Assembly (NCBI GenBank): GCA_031266315.1
Contig: JAISBG010000521.1
Span: forward strand, 1-5,792
From: Planctomycetaceae bacterium
GTDB taxonomy: Bacteria > Planctomycetota > Planctomycetia > Pirellulales > Thermoguttaceae
Direction: 5' to 3'
DNA length: 5,792 nucleotides
Translations under genes and position numbers: made by a program
In this document: positions 1 to 5,623 of the stretch, in pieces
Layout: every line of letters begins with the position of its first letter
Numbering within the stretch: the stretch's first letter is position 1
Notes under the pieces: generated by a model
Told to the model about the DNA's origin: nothing
Databases searched by the model: none
What the model saw: only the letters and a program-made list of their open reading frames with translations

Positions 1-243
1 AGCAAACTTATTAAGCCGGATGTTTCTGACCGGGCGGCTTATGGTAAATGGTTACAAGAATCGGCACAGGAACATCTGACATCTTTTGATTTAGTGGACA
101 CAAAATATGGTGATTTTCAATCCACACCGGAAGAGATTGAAATTGTCGCCGGTTCCAACACCAAAACGGTTGAAGTCGGTGCGCCGGTACGAATCAAACG
201 TAACGCCAGCAAAGACAAAAAACAGAAAGAAAAATCCAAATAA
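1..243 (+). CDS. C-terminal fragment of an unidentified protein with a lysine-rich tail
   Basis: Reading frame 1 is open from the first base and ends at a TAA stop at 241-243, followed at once by a second in-frame TAA (244-246). The visible 80 residues begin S-K-L-I-K-P-D-V and contain a polar stretch (Y-G-K-W-L-Q-E-S-A-Q-E-H) that could be helical, then a beta-like stretch (E-I-E-I-V-A-G-S-N-T-K-T-V-E-V-G-A-P-V-R-I-K). The last dozen residues are mostly lysine with some Gln, Glu, Asp and Ser, giving a very basic, probably disordered tail. No signal peptide, membrane segment or catalytic motif is visible in this part, and I do not recognise the family. The start and most of the protein lie upstream of the window. 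It is on the same strand as the dipeptidase but 534 bp away with strong palindromes between, so a shared operon is unlikely. I am confident that it is coding, because of codon use like that of the other genes and the double stop, but not of any function. Confidence 0.72.
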   Translation, partial: SKLIKPDVSDRAAYGKWLQESAQEHLTSFDLVDTKYGDFQSTPEEIEIVAGSNTKTVEVGAPVRIKRNASKDKKQKEKSK

Positions 244-313
244 TAAAAATTTGTCAGCATAAAAACCGCGGAAAATTGATCAATTAGTTGTCGGAACTAT
301 GATTTGTGACCGT

Positions 314-502
314 GTATCTGTCTATTTTAATTTACCTATTTTTATAACAATTGTAAAGAATTCCTCCGCCCTGAAAGGGCGATGCGTAACAACACGGCGG
401 ATTGTTACGCATTGCCCTTTAAGTGCGGAATAGTGCTGATTAAACGCCAATAGTAATAATTTTTGTCTCATTTAATTACAACATTAAAATAGACAGTTAT
501 AC
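314..502. repeat. MITE-like segment bounded by terminal inverted repeats
   Basis: Bases 318-331 (CTGTCTATTTTAAT) are the exact reverse complement of bases 483-496, 14 of 14. The match extends outward, GTAT at 314-317 pairing with ATAC at 499-502 across a 2-base bulge (497-498), giving about 18 paired positions at the ends of a 189-bp segment. The interior carries the 65-bp palindrome at 365-429 and has no coding capacity. Size, terminal inverted repeats and absence of an ORF fit a miniature inverted-repeat transposable element. I could not find a flanking target-site duplication, so this stays an inference; a purely structural role or chance pairing in AT-rich DNA is possible. Confidence 0.45.
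365..429. repeat. 65-bp near-perfect palindrome, REP-like hairpin
   Basis: Bases 365-392 pair with 402-429 over 28 positions: 25 Watson-Crick pairs, one G-T (G-U in RNA) pair at 381/413 and two mismatches (370/424 and 373/421). The inner 19 positions (374-392 with 402-420) are unbroken, and the loop is nine bases (393-401). The left arm also contains a smaller alternative hairpin, CGCCCT-GAA-AGGGCG at 367-381. Neither side is followed by a T run, so an ordinary intrinsic terminator is unlikely. A REP-like palindrome or the remnant of a transposon end is more plausible. The inverted repeat is directly visible; its role is unknown. Confidence 0.8.
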
Positions 503-650
503 AGAGAGCTGTTGATGTTCAATTGGTTGAGTGATACAATATTTTCGGATTTCGGGGTTGGATTTTGTTGGCAACATGATATCAACAAACGGATGCGACT
601 ATCCCTATTCTGATTGAACCGATATGGTATAATGTAATTTTGGAAAATTT

Positions 651-731
651 AACATCAAGGGTTGTGGCAATGTCTTGCTGGGAATCAATGCGGAGTCAAC
701 CGGTGTGATTGCCTACCTGATGTTGACCAAC
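651..731. repeat. Degenerate, core-less copy of the intergenic repeat family
   Basis: TGTGATTGCCTACCTGATG at 704-722 matches 2742-2760 in 18 of 19 positions (C/T at 713/2751). It is followed by TTGACCAAC, which resembles the next repeat unit of that region (ATTGCCCACC). On the left, AACATCAAG at 651-659 equals 2520-2528 and is followed by a GTGGC-AATGT stretch resembling 2529-2540. The two ends therefore keep the same order and orientation as the composite repeat at 2509-2791, without its hairpin-rich centre. A TTAACGAA block follows in both places (733-740 and 2797-2804). The direct-repeat match is strong; the left-end match is short and less certain. Confidence 0.55.
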
Positions 732-732
732 T

Positions 733-762
733 TTAACGAAAATTCCACTGAACAATTATACT
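733..762 (+). promoter_or_regulatory. Candidate promoter for the dipeptidase gene
   Basis: TATACT at 757-762 matches the bacterial -10 consensus in five of six positions, and TTAACG at 733-738 matches the -35 consensus TTGACA in four of six with an 18-bp spacer. Transcription would start near 769, leaving a leader of about nine bases, which would fit the lack of a Shine-Dalgarno motif. A perfect TATAAT at 628-633 is an alternative but lacks a plausible -35 element. In AT-rich DNA such matches arise easily by chance. Confidence 0.25.
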
Positions 763-777
763 TTTTTTCATTACAGT

Positions 778-2475
778 ATGATTATGGCTATTTTACGAAC
801 ACTCTGTTTAACGGTATTTTTTGCAGTTTTTTCAAATTTTAGTACGGTAACTGCCTGTACGAATATTCTTGTTTCAAAAGGGGCATCGGCAGATGGTTCT
901 GTAGCAATTACGTACACCGCAGATATGGCGGGATTTTATCCGCGTCTGGAAATTTTTCCGGCAACAGAATATCCTGTTGATGCCGTGATTGATATTCCGG
1001 CAACAAAAAATCGACCAGCCGGAAAAATTAAACAAGTTGCTAAAACATACCAGATTCTCGGTGTTGTCTGGGACGAAGATCATGGCGGATTTTGGTCTCG
1101 TCAAGGTTGCATCAATGAATTTCAGGTCGCCGTTGCTGAAACAACTTTCGGCGGTCGTGAAGAATTGCTCAATCCGCAAGGGTTAATCAATTACTCAATG
1201 ATGATCACATTGGCTCTTCAACGTTCCAAAACCGCAAGAGAAGCGATTGCTGTGATGATCCAACTCGTTGAAGAATACGGTTACAACGACGAAGGTGAAT
1301 CAATTTCTGTTGCGGATAAAGAGGAAGCGTGGGTATTTGAAATTGTCGGAACCGGTCAAAACGGTAAAGGGGCGATTTGGGTTGCCCGAAAAGTTCCCGA
1401 TGGCGAAATTTCCGTTCACGCCAATCAAGCCCGAATCGGTGAAATTCCTGAAAAAGGCAATCCCGATGAATTTTTCTTTTCGGACAATATTAAAAGTTTC
1501 GCAATGGAAAAAGGTTGGTTTGGTTCCGACGAAAAAATGACTGGCGAAGTAATCGGTACAAAAAAATTCCGGTTTGACGAAACTTACGGAGCGATTGATG
1601 CCAAATCGAAACGAGTATGTGAAAGCCGTGTCTGGAGTGTTTTCCGCCGTGCCGCGCCGTCACAACATTTTTCGGCAGACCATCATCGGGGCGTTCCCGA
1701 TGCCGAACCGTATCCTTGGTCGATTAAACCGGACAAAAAACTTTCAACTGCTGACGTAATGGCTTTGATGCGTGATCATTTTGAAGGCACTGAATTTGAT
1801 ATGACGCAGGGAATTGATGCCGGCGAATACGGATTACCGCGGCGTTGGCGTCCGTTGTACTGGAAAGTTGAAGGCGACGATCAGGAATATTCGTGGGAAC
1901 GTCCCATTTCGACACAACAAACCGGCTTCTCAATCGTAACACAATCGCGTTCCCATTTACCGGATCGGGTTGGCGGTGTACTGTGGTATGGAGTGGACGA
2001 TAATTATCTGAGTTGTTATTTTCCGTTGTATTGTGGAATTACGGAAATTCCGCCGTCGTTTGCCGCCGGATCAATCCGACAGTTTTCATGGGACAATGCC
2101 TGGTGGGTTTTCAATCTCACGGCAAATTACGCCAATCTGAAATATTCACGAATTGCTCCTGAAATTATTGCCGCACAAAAAGAATTGGAAACAAAATTTT
2201 TCGCGTTACAACATGCCGTCGAAAAAACCGCAACCGAAATTCTCAAAACCGACAAGGAACTTGCGCAACGATATTTGACGGATTACAGTATTTCTCAAGC
2301 GGAATTGGTTGCTGCCCGGTGGAAAAAACTTGCGGTTGATATTATTACAAAATTCAATGACGGTTATATCCGAAGTGATGACAGTCAATATCCCAAAGAA
2401 GGCGACCCTTATCCCGAAAGCTGGCTGCGCCGTGTGTTGCGGGAAAGACCGGAACAATTTAAGTTGCCTAAATAA
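778..2475 (+). CDS. Secreted C69-family dipeptidase (peptidase U34 / PepD-like)
   Basis: This predicted cysteine dipeptidase of the N-terminal-nucleophile superfamily should hydrolyse dipeptides outside the cytoplasmic membrane. Residues 1-26 form a signal peptide (hydrophobic stretch L9-F18, then S-T-V-T-A), and Cys27 follows directly in the block C-T-N-I-L-V-S-K-G-A-S-A-D-G-S, the typical start of mature C69 enzymes, in which this Cys is the nucleophile. Further blocks I recognise from the family are N-E-F-Q-V-A-V-A-E-T-T-F-G-G-R (113-127), L-Q-R-S-K-T-A-R-E-A-I (147-157), E-G-E-S-I-S-V-A-D (172-180), H-A-N-Q-A-R-I (214-220), and R-S-H-L-P-D-R-V-G-G-V-L-W-Y-G-V-D-D (391-408) followed by P-L-Y-C-G-I-T-E-I-P (416-425). 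The C-terminal region from about 460 is charged and probably helical. At 565 residues the length suits bacterial secreted members. An alternative start is ATG at 784, two codons in; neither start has a Shine-Dalgarno motif. Family assignment is firm; substrate is not known. The V-T-A-C context also fits a relaxed lipobox, so lipoprotein processing is an alternative. Confidence 0.93.
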   Translation: MIMAILRTLCLTVFFAVFSNFSTVTACTNILVSKGASADGSVAITYTADMAGFYPRLEIFPATEYPVDAVIDIPATKNRPAGKIKQVAKTYQILGVVWDEDHGGFWSRQGCINEFQVAVAETTFGGREELLNPQGLINYSMMITLALQRSKTAREAIAVMIQLVEEYGYNDEGESISVADKEEAWVFEIVGTGQNGKGAIWVARKVPDGEISVHANQARIGEIPEKGNPDEFFFSDNIKSFAMEKGWFGSDEKMTGEVIGTKKFRFDETYGAIDAKSKRVCESRVWSVFRRAAPSQHFSADHHRGVPDAEPYPWSIKPDKKLSTADVMALMRDHFEGTEFDMTQGIDAGEYGLPRRWRPLYWKVEGDDQEYSWERPISTQQTGFSIVTQSRSHLPDRVGGVLWYGVDDNYLSCYFPLYCGITEIPPSFAAGSIRQFSWDNAWWVFNLTANYANLKYSRIAPEIIAAQKELETKFFALQHAVEKTATEILKTDKELAQRYLTDYSISQAELVAARWKKLAVDIITKFNDGYIRSDDSQYPKEGDPYPESWLRRVLRERPEQFKLPK

Positions 2476-2521
2476 TCGTAATTGTAATATTTCAGCGGAA
2501 TTTTCGTTAAAAGTAGGTCAA

Positions 2522-2583
2522 CATCAAGTGGGCAAAATGTTTTCATTAGACGGGTGATATTTTCATCAGGTGGGCGATATTTT
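2522..2583 (+). repeat. Left-arm tandem repeat, three units of 20-22 bp
   Basis: Three consecutive units start with CAT and end with TTTT: 2522-2543 (22 bp), 2544-2563 (20 bp) and 2564-2583 (20 bp). The second and third agree in 16 of 20 positions (shared C-A-T-x-A-G, G-G-G and G-A-T-A-T-T-T-T). Each carries a G-rich motif of the G-T-G-G-G-C type. The first unit is the most diverged. The periodicity is directly visible; no function can be assigned. Confidence 0.6.
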
Positions 2584-2721
2584 GCTAAAACATCGCGTCG
2601 GCATAGCCGACTGTGAACCAGATTAACAATGGCAATTCGTTATTGCCAACTGTTTCGGAATTCAATTGCCAGCCGGAAACAGGGGTAAAGTCGGCTAACG
2701 CCGACGTGACCTTTTAGCAAA
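2581..2721. repeat. Hairpin-rich core with 31-bp inverted ends
   Basis: The left end (2581-2611) and right end (2690-2721) are inverted repeats with three perfect blocks: 10 bp (2581-2590 with 2712-2721), 7 bp (2596-2602 with 2700-2706) and 7 bp (2605-2611 with 2690-2696). Each end also folds on itself: GTCGGC-ATA-GCCGAC at 2597-2611 and GTCGGC-TAAC-GCCGAC at 2690-2705. The interior adds TGGCAAT-TCGTT-ATTGCCA at 2630-2648 and CTGTTTCGG (2650-2658) with CCGGAAACAG (2673-2682), paired across a one-base bulge. This could form a cruciform in DNA or a multi-branched RNA. Each outward-facing end hairpin is followed, after six bases, by TTTT (plus strand 2712-2715; minus strand 2590-2587), so weak bidirectional termination is possible but the gap is long for a classical terminator. 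Confidence 0.7.
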
Positions 2722-2733
2722 TAGCAAAAGGTC

Positions 2734-2785
2734 ACCCACCTTGTGATTGCTTACCTGATGATTGCCCACCTTATAGTTGCTTACC
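2734..2785 (-). repeat. Four-unit array with exact 15-bp period
   Basis: The heptamers ACCCACC, GCTTACC, GCCCACC and GCTTACC begin at 2734, 2749, 2764 and 2779, exactly 15 bp apart; on the minus strand they read GGTGGGT, GGTAAGC, GGTGGGC and GGTAAGC. They alternate between a C-C-C-A and a C-T-T-A type. The eight-base spacers also agree partly (T-G-T-G-A-T-T, G-A-T-G-A-T-T, T-A-T-A-G-T-T). The array ends 60 bp before the ATG of the next gene. It may be an iteron-like binding array or simply part of the repeat element. Confidence 0.6.
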
Positions 2786-2806
2786 TTTATGAAATTTTAA
2801 CGAATT

Positions 2807-2812
2807 TATAAT
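2807..2812 (+). promoter_or_regulatory. Candidate -10 element for the large secreted protein gene
   Basis: TATAAT at 2807-2812 is a perfect -10 hexamer, placing transcription start near 2819 and giving a leader of about 27 bases to the ATG at 2846. No good -35 hexamer stands at the usual distance: T-T-T-A-T-G at 2786-2791 would leave only 15 bp. The overlapping repeat array just upstream (2734-2785) occupies the place where an activator would bind. AT-rich context makes chance matches common. Confidence 0.3.
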
Positions 2813-2845
2813 ATCAACTCAAAAATAAAATCATCACAATTGGGA

Positions 2846-5623
2846 ATGATGTTACAACGGTTTTCTTTTTTCTTTATTGGAATAGTTATTGTTTTAACCG
2901 GAACGATTTCTTCGGCACAAACGGAGTCGATGTTACCGGGTCAGATTGCACGGCAAACTCCTTCCGGCGGTTTGATTTTTCGTTGCCTTTTTGACCGGAA
3001 CAGCGATGCCGAAAACGGTGACGGTTGGCCCGATCATTGGACTCGAAAAAGCGGAATTGATCAGGGAATTTTGTTTCCTGAATACCTTGAAATCGCCAAT
3101 GTTCAAACCAACAATAATTTCGGCAATCATGCACTCCGAATGAATGTCGAAGGCGGCGGAGCGGCGGTTTTTTCTCCCAAAATTCCTATCCGGTTCGGAA
3201 TGAGTTACACGATTTCCGCTTACGCAGATGCTGTTAATTTTGTTCACGACGATATTTTTATTCTTCTGGCATTTTACGGGGAAAAAAACGCGGAACCGAT
3301 TCAAACAATTGCGTCCGAAAAAATTCGCAACACCAATGGTTGGCGGCGGCTTGAAATTGGTCCTATTATTACGGACATGCCGGGAGTGAAAACGGCATCG
3401 GTTGGACTTCTCGTGATTCCGTCACGGCGTCAAGATTTTGGAGCCAGAGTTGATTTCACGAATGTCGAAATTCGGGAAAGTCCTTCCGTTTCCTTGTCAA
3501 TGCCGAATGAAAATCATCTTTTTTTTCATCCGCGAAATATTGACGTCGGTTGTCGGGTTCAAGGAATTGATCCGGCGCAACATCTTGTTTCTTTTGTTCT
3601 TGAAGACCCGTATGGTCGTGTGATTGCCAAACGTGATGTTGAACTGATGGTCGGTAACAGACCGGCTTCACAATTTGTTGTTGCCGAAATAGACAAATTC
3701 CGTGTTTTTCAGGGAACGGCTCTTTGGCAGGGATTGCCGATTCTTTCGCCCGGTTTTTATCGGGTTCGTGTTTCAACATCGGAATCATTTGTTAAAAATC
3801 TCAAATTACCGAATGGTGTTTTTTTTGAAGACCCGCTGGCGGATGCCGAACCGTTGACTTTTGTTGTGATGTCGTCCGGTTCATTTATTTCTAACGGCGA
3901 ATTTGGTTGGAATCTTGACGGTTGGGCGTTGGAAGAAATCAATCATCGGTTGCCGCTTTTAGCCCAATCGGGAATTTCACGGCTCAAAATTCCGGCATGG
4001 TTCACGGACGGCAACAATAAACAACGTCAAATGCTCAATGAACTTTGTGATGTGTTGTCTCGACGCCATATTCATGTTGTCGGCTTACTGCATCCGGTTC
4101 CGGAAGAAATTCGTGCTAAAATCCAATTCGGTACAGTTAATGCCGCATCGATTTTTTCGCTTGCGCCGTCGGTTTGGTCGGATTCGCTTCAGCCGACACT
4201 TCAAAATCTGGCACTTCTGGTGAAGGATTGGCAATGGACGAGCGATAACGATTTGAGTATTACCGAAATTCCGGGATTTATGCAACATTTTGAAGACTTA
4301 CGGCGTTCTTTTGATCGGAATGATTTAGGGTTTGGTATTGGTTTTGCGTGGAGTTGGGAACAGGTGTTACCGGAACGGTTCAGTACGCCAACAACGTCAG
4401 AGATTGCCTCACATTCCGTCAACGAATTTGTGGCTTTAACTTCGGCAGAACCGCTTTCTTCGGACGATTTTGAACAATATCTTACCGAAATCTCCGAAAA
4501 CCGGATTCGGCGTTTTGTTTCGCTGGTACCGCTTTCTGAAGAAGAATACGTATTGAATGACCGGATTAACGATCTTGTGCGCCGCATGGTTTTGGGCAAG
4601 ATTCACGCGGAAACGTTGTTCCTGTCCAAACCAATCGACAATCAAACCGGAGTGTTACGGTCAAATGTTACGCCGAGCGAACTTTTTTTGCCTTGGCGCA
4701 TTACTGCTACCCAACTTTCCGGGCGGCGATTTCTTGGGAGTGTTGTTTTACCGAATCGAAGCCGGAATTACAATTTCGATCTTGGCAATGGTAAAGCGGT
4801 GATGGTGGTGTGGAACGACCGCGCCGCAATGGAAAAACCAATTAAGGAAACACTTTATCTTGGAACGGAACCGGAAATTCTTGATGTGTGGGGAAAACGT
4901 TTTCCTCTGGAACAACAAGGACGGGAACAAATCGTACCGGTAACACCAACGCCTGTTTTTGTGACTAATATATCTTCCGGTGTTGCCCGTTTGCGTTTGG
5001 GAGTTCAACTGGGAATCAAAGAAATTCCGTCTATAACCAATCAAAAGAATCCGATTCCGTTTTCGATAAAAAATGATACGGAATATCCGATTACTGCCCA
5101 GATTTCACCGGTGGGACCGCGTTCGGGACATTGGACGATTGACCCGCCGGCTCAGACACTTGCGTTGGATTCGGGGGCAACCGGCAACGGAACATTCAAT
5201 CTTTCACTCACCACCCGCGCCAACACCGGCAAAAGACCTATTCGGATTAACGTGAAAACACAAGGACCTGATCCGCAGGAATTTAGTGTGTACGATGAAA
5301 TTCAGATCGGCAGCAAGAGTGTGTACATGGAATTTTCGTCTCAATTAAACCGTGACGGCGATATTGAAGTAACACAAACATTTGTGAATGAAACGGACAA
5401 TGTGTACACTTATTCGTGCCAACTGATTGTTCCTGATCGTCCGATGCGGGAGACAACAATTCGAAGTGGTCAGGGGCGTATGGAACACATTTATATTGTG
5501 CGGCGCGGACAAGAGTTGATCAAAAACGGCGTTACGGAAATGACCGTCCGCGCCCGCTCCGTCGGTACAACCCAACCTGTCGGTCAACCAATGGTTTATA
5601 CAATTCCGCTCTTGAGTGATTAA
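2846..5623 (+). CDS. Large secreted multidomain protein: carbohydrate-binding-like, degenerate glycosidase-like barrel, beta-sandwich tail
   Basis: I recognise an architecture, not a named gene. Numbering is from ATG 2846 (925 residues). Residues 1-24 are a signal peptide (hydrophobic core F8-L17, then T-I-S-S-A before Q25), so the protein is exported. About 45-215 looks like a galactose-binding/CBM-type beta-sandwich: N-G-D-G-W-P-D-H-W (57-65), N-H-A-L-R-M (94-99) and N-G-W-R-R-L-E-I (164-171). About 215-345 is another beta-rich domain, with L-S-P-G-F-Y-R-V-R-V (300-309). About 350-625 resembles a glycoside-hydrolase TIM barrel, including W-Q-W-T-S-D-N-D-L-S (462-471) and F-G-I-G-F-A-W-S-W-E (496-505). 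About 625-708 resembles the beta domain behind such barrels, ending V-T-P-T-P-V-F-V. The tail (about 735-925) includes a NEW3-like Ig stretch (W-T-I-D-P-P-A-Q-T-L-A-L). The barrel lacks an obvious Asn-Glu acid/base pair, so it may bind glycans without cleaving them. A TTG at 2840 would add two residues; ATG is preferred, and ATG 2849 is also possible. No usable Shine-Dalgarno is present. Confidence 0.85.
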   Translation: MMLQRFSFFFIGIVIVLTGTISSAQTESMLPGQIARQTPSGGLIFRCLFDRNSDAENGDGWPDHWTRKSGIDQGILFPEYLEIANVQTNNNFGNHALRMNVEGGGAAVFSPKIPIRFGMSYTISAYADAVNFVHDDIFILLAFYGEKNAEPIQTIASEKIRNTNGWRRLEIGPIITDMPGVKTASVGLLVIPSRRQDFGARVDFTNVEIRESPSVSLSMPNENHLFFHPRNIDVGCRVQGIDPAQHLVSFVLEDPYGRVIAKRDVELMVGNRPASQFVVAEIDKFRVFQGTALWQGLPILSPGFYRVRVSTSESFVKNLKLPNGVFFEDPLADAEPLTFVVMSSGSFISNGEFGWNLDGWALEEINHRLPLLAQSGISRLKIPAWFTDGNNKQRQMLNELCDVLSRRHIHVVGLLHPVPEEIRAKIQFGTVNAASIFSLAPSVWSDSLQPTLQNLALLVKDWQWTSDNDLSITEIPGFMQHFEDLRRSFDRNDLGFGIGFAWSWEQVLPERFSTPTTSEIASHSVNEFVALTSAEPLSSDDFEQYLTEISENRIRRFVSLVPLSEEEYVLNDRINDLVRRMVLGKIHAETLFLSKPIDNQTGVLRSNVTPSELFLPWRITATQLSGRRFLGSVVLPNRSRNYNFDLGNGKAVMVVWNDRAAMEKPIKETLYLGTEPEILDVWGKRFPLEQQGREQIVPVTPTPVFVTNISSGVARLRLGVQLGIKEIPSITNQKNPIPFSIKNDTEYPITAQISPVGPRSGHWTIDPPAQTLALDSGATGNGTFNLSLTTRANTGKRPIRINVKTQGPDPQEFSVYDEIQIGSKSVYMEFSSQLNRDGDIEVTQTFVNETDNVYTYSCQLIVPDRPMRETTIRSGQGRMEHIYIVRRGQELIKNGVTEMTVRARSVGTTQPVGQPMVYTIPLLSD

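Larger units (their letters stand above)
244..777. other. Long AT-rich intergenic region with nested inverted repeats
   Basis: These 534 bases hold no gene I can support. From left to right there is a short palindrome at 274-285, an outer inverted repeat (314-331 with 483-502) enclosing a 65-bp palindrome (365-429), about 130 bases of unremarkable sequence, and a degenerate copy of a repeat family (about 651-731) that recurs before the second large gene. A 32-codon open frame at 515-613 and an open stretch at 633-833 in another frame are present but lack convincing support. No clear T-rich intrinsic terminator for the upstream gene is visible. Confidence 0.7.
2509..2791. repeat. Composite imperfect palindrome filling the intergenic region
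   Basis: The 370 bases between the two large genes are mostly one dyad. Read forward from 2509, the sequence A-A-A-A-G-T-A-G-G-T-C-A-A-C resembles the reverse complement read back from 2791, and the likeness continues inward to the strong inverted repeat at 2581-2611/2690-2721. Left-arm units point one way (G-T-G-G-G-C at 2528-2533, C-G-G-G-T at 2551-2555, GGTGGGC at 2569-2575). Right-arm units point the other way (ACCCACC 2734-2740, GCTTACC 2749-2755, GCCCACC 2764-2770, GCTTACC 2779-2785). Near the core, 2572-2586 pairs with 2723-2737 in 12 of 15 positions, because the right arm has a small duplication (AGCAAA at 2716-2721 and 2723-2728). I see no coding potential. It is best read as a non-autonomous mobile or REP-like element; function is unknown. 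Confidence 0.65.

Noticed and set aside
274..285. Perfect 12-bp palindrome AATTGATCAATT as an operator.
   Set aside because: It is short and AT-rich, lies just after the stop of the upstream gene and about 490 bp from the next start; there is no second site.
365..429. Intrinsic terminator of the upstream gene.
   Set aside because: The stem is long and strong, but no T run follows it on either strand.
515..613. 32-codon open frame starting at ATG 515 with an A-G-A-G-A-G stretch upstream (503-508).
   Set aside because: It is short, has no recognisable motif, sits between repeat elements, and its odd composition (many Phe, Trp, Asp) gives no support for a real gene.
633..833. Open frame in another phase running through the repeat copy into the start of the dipeptidase gene.
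   Set aside because: It has no supported start, encodes a sequence unlike any family I know, and overlaps the signal-peptide region of a clear gene.
2509..2791. CRISPR array.
   Set aside because: Units are only 15-22 bp, diverged, without unique spacers of the usual length, and inverted between arms; no cas gene is present.
2840..2845. TTG at 2840 as the start of the large secreted protein.
   Set aside because: Two ATG codons follow at 2846 and 2849, and the extra Met-Gly adds nothing to the signal peptide.
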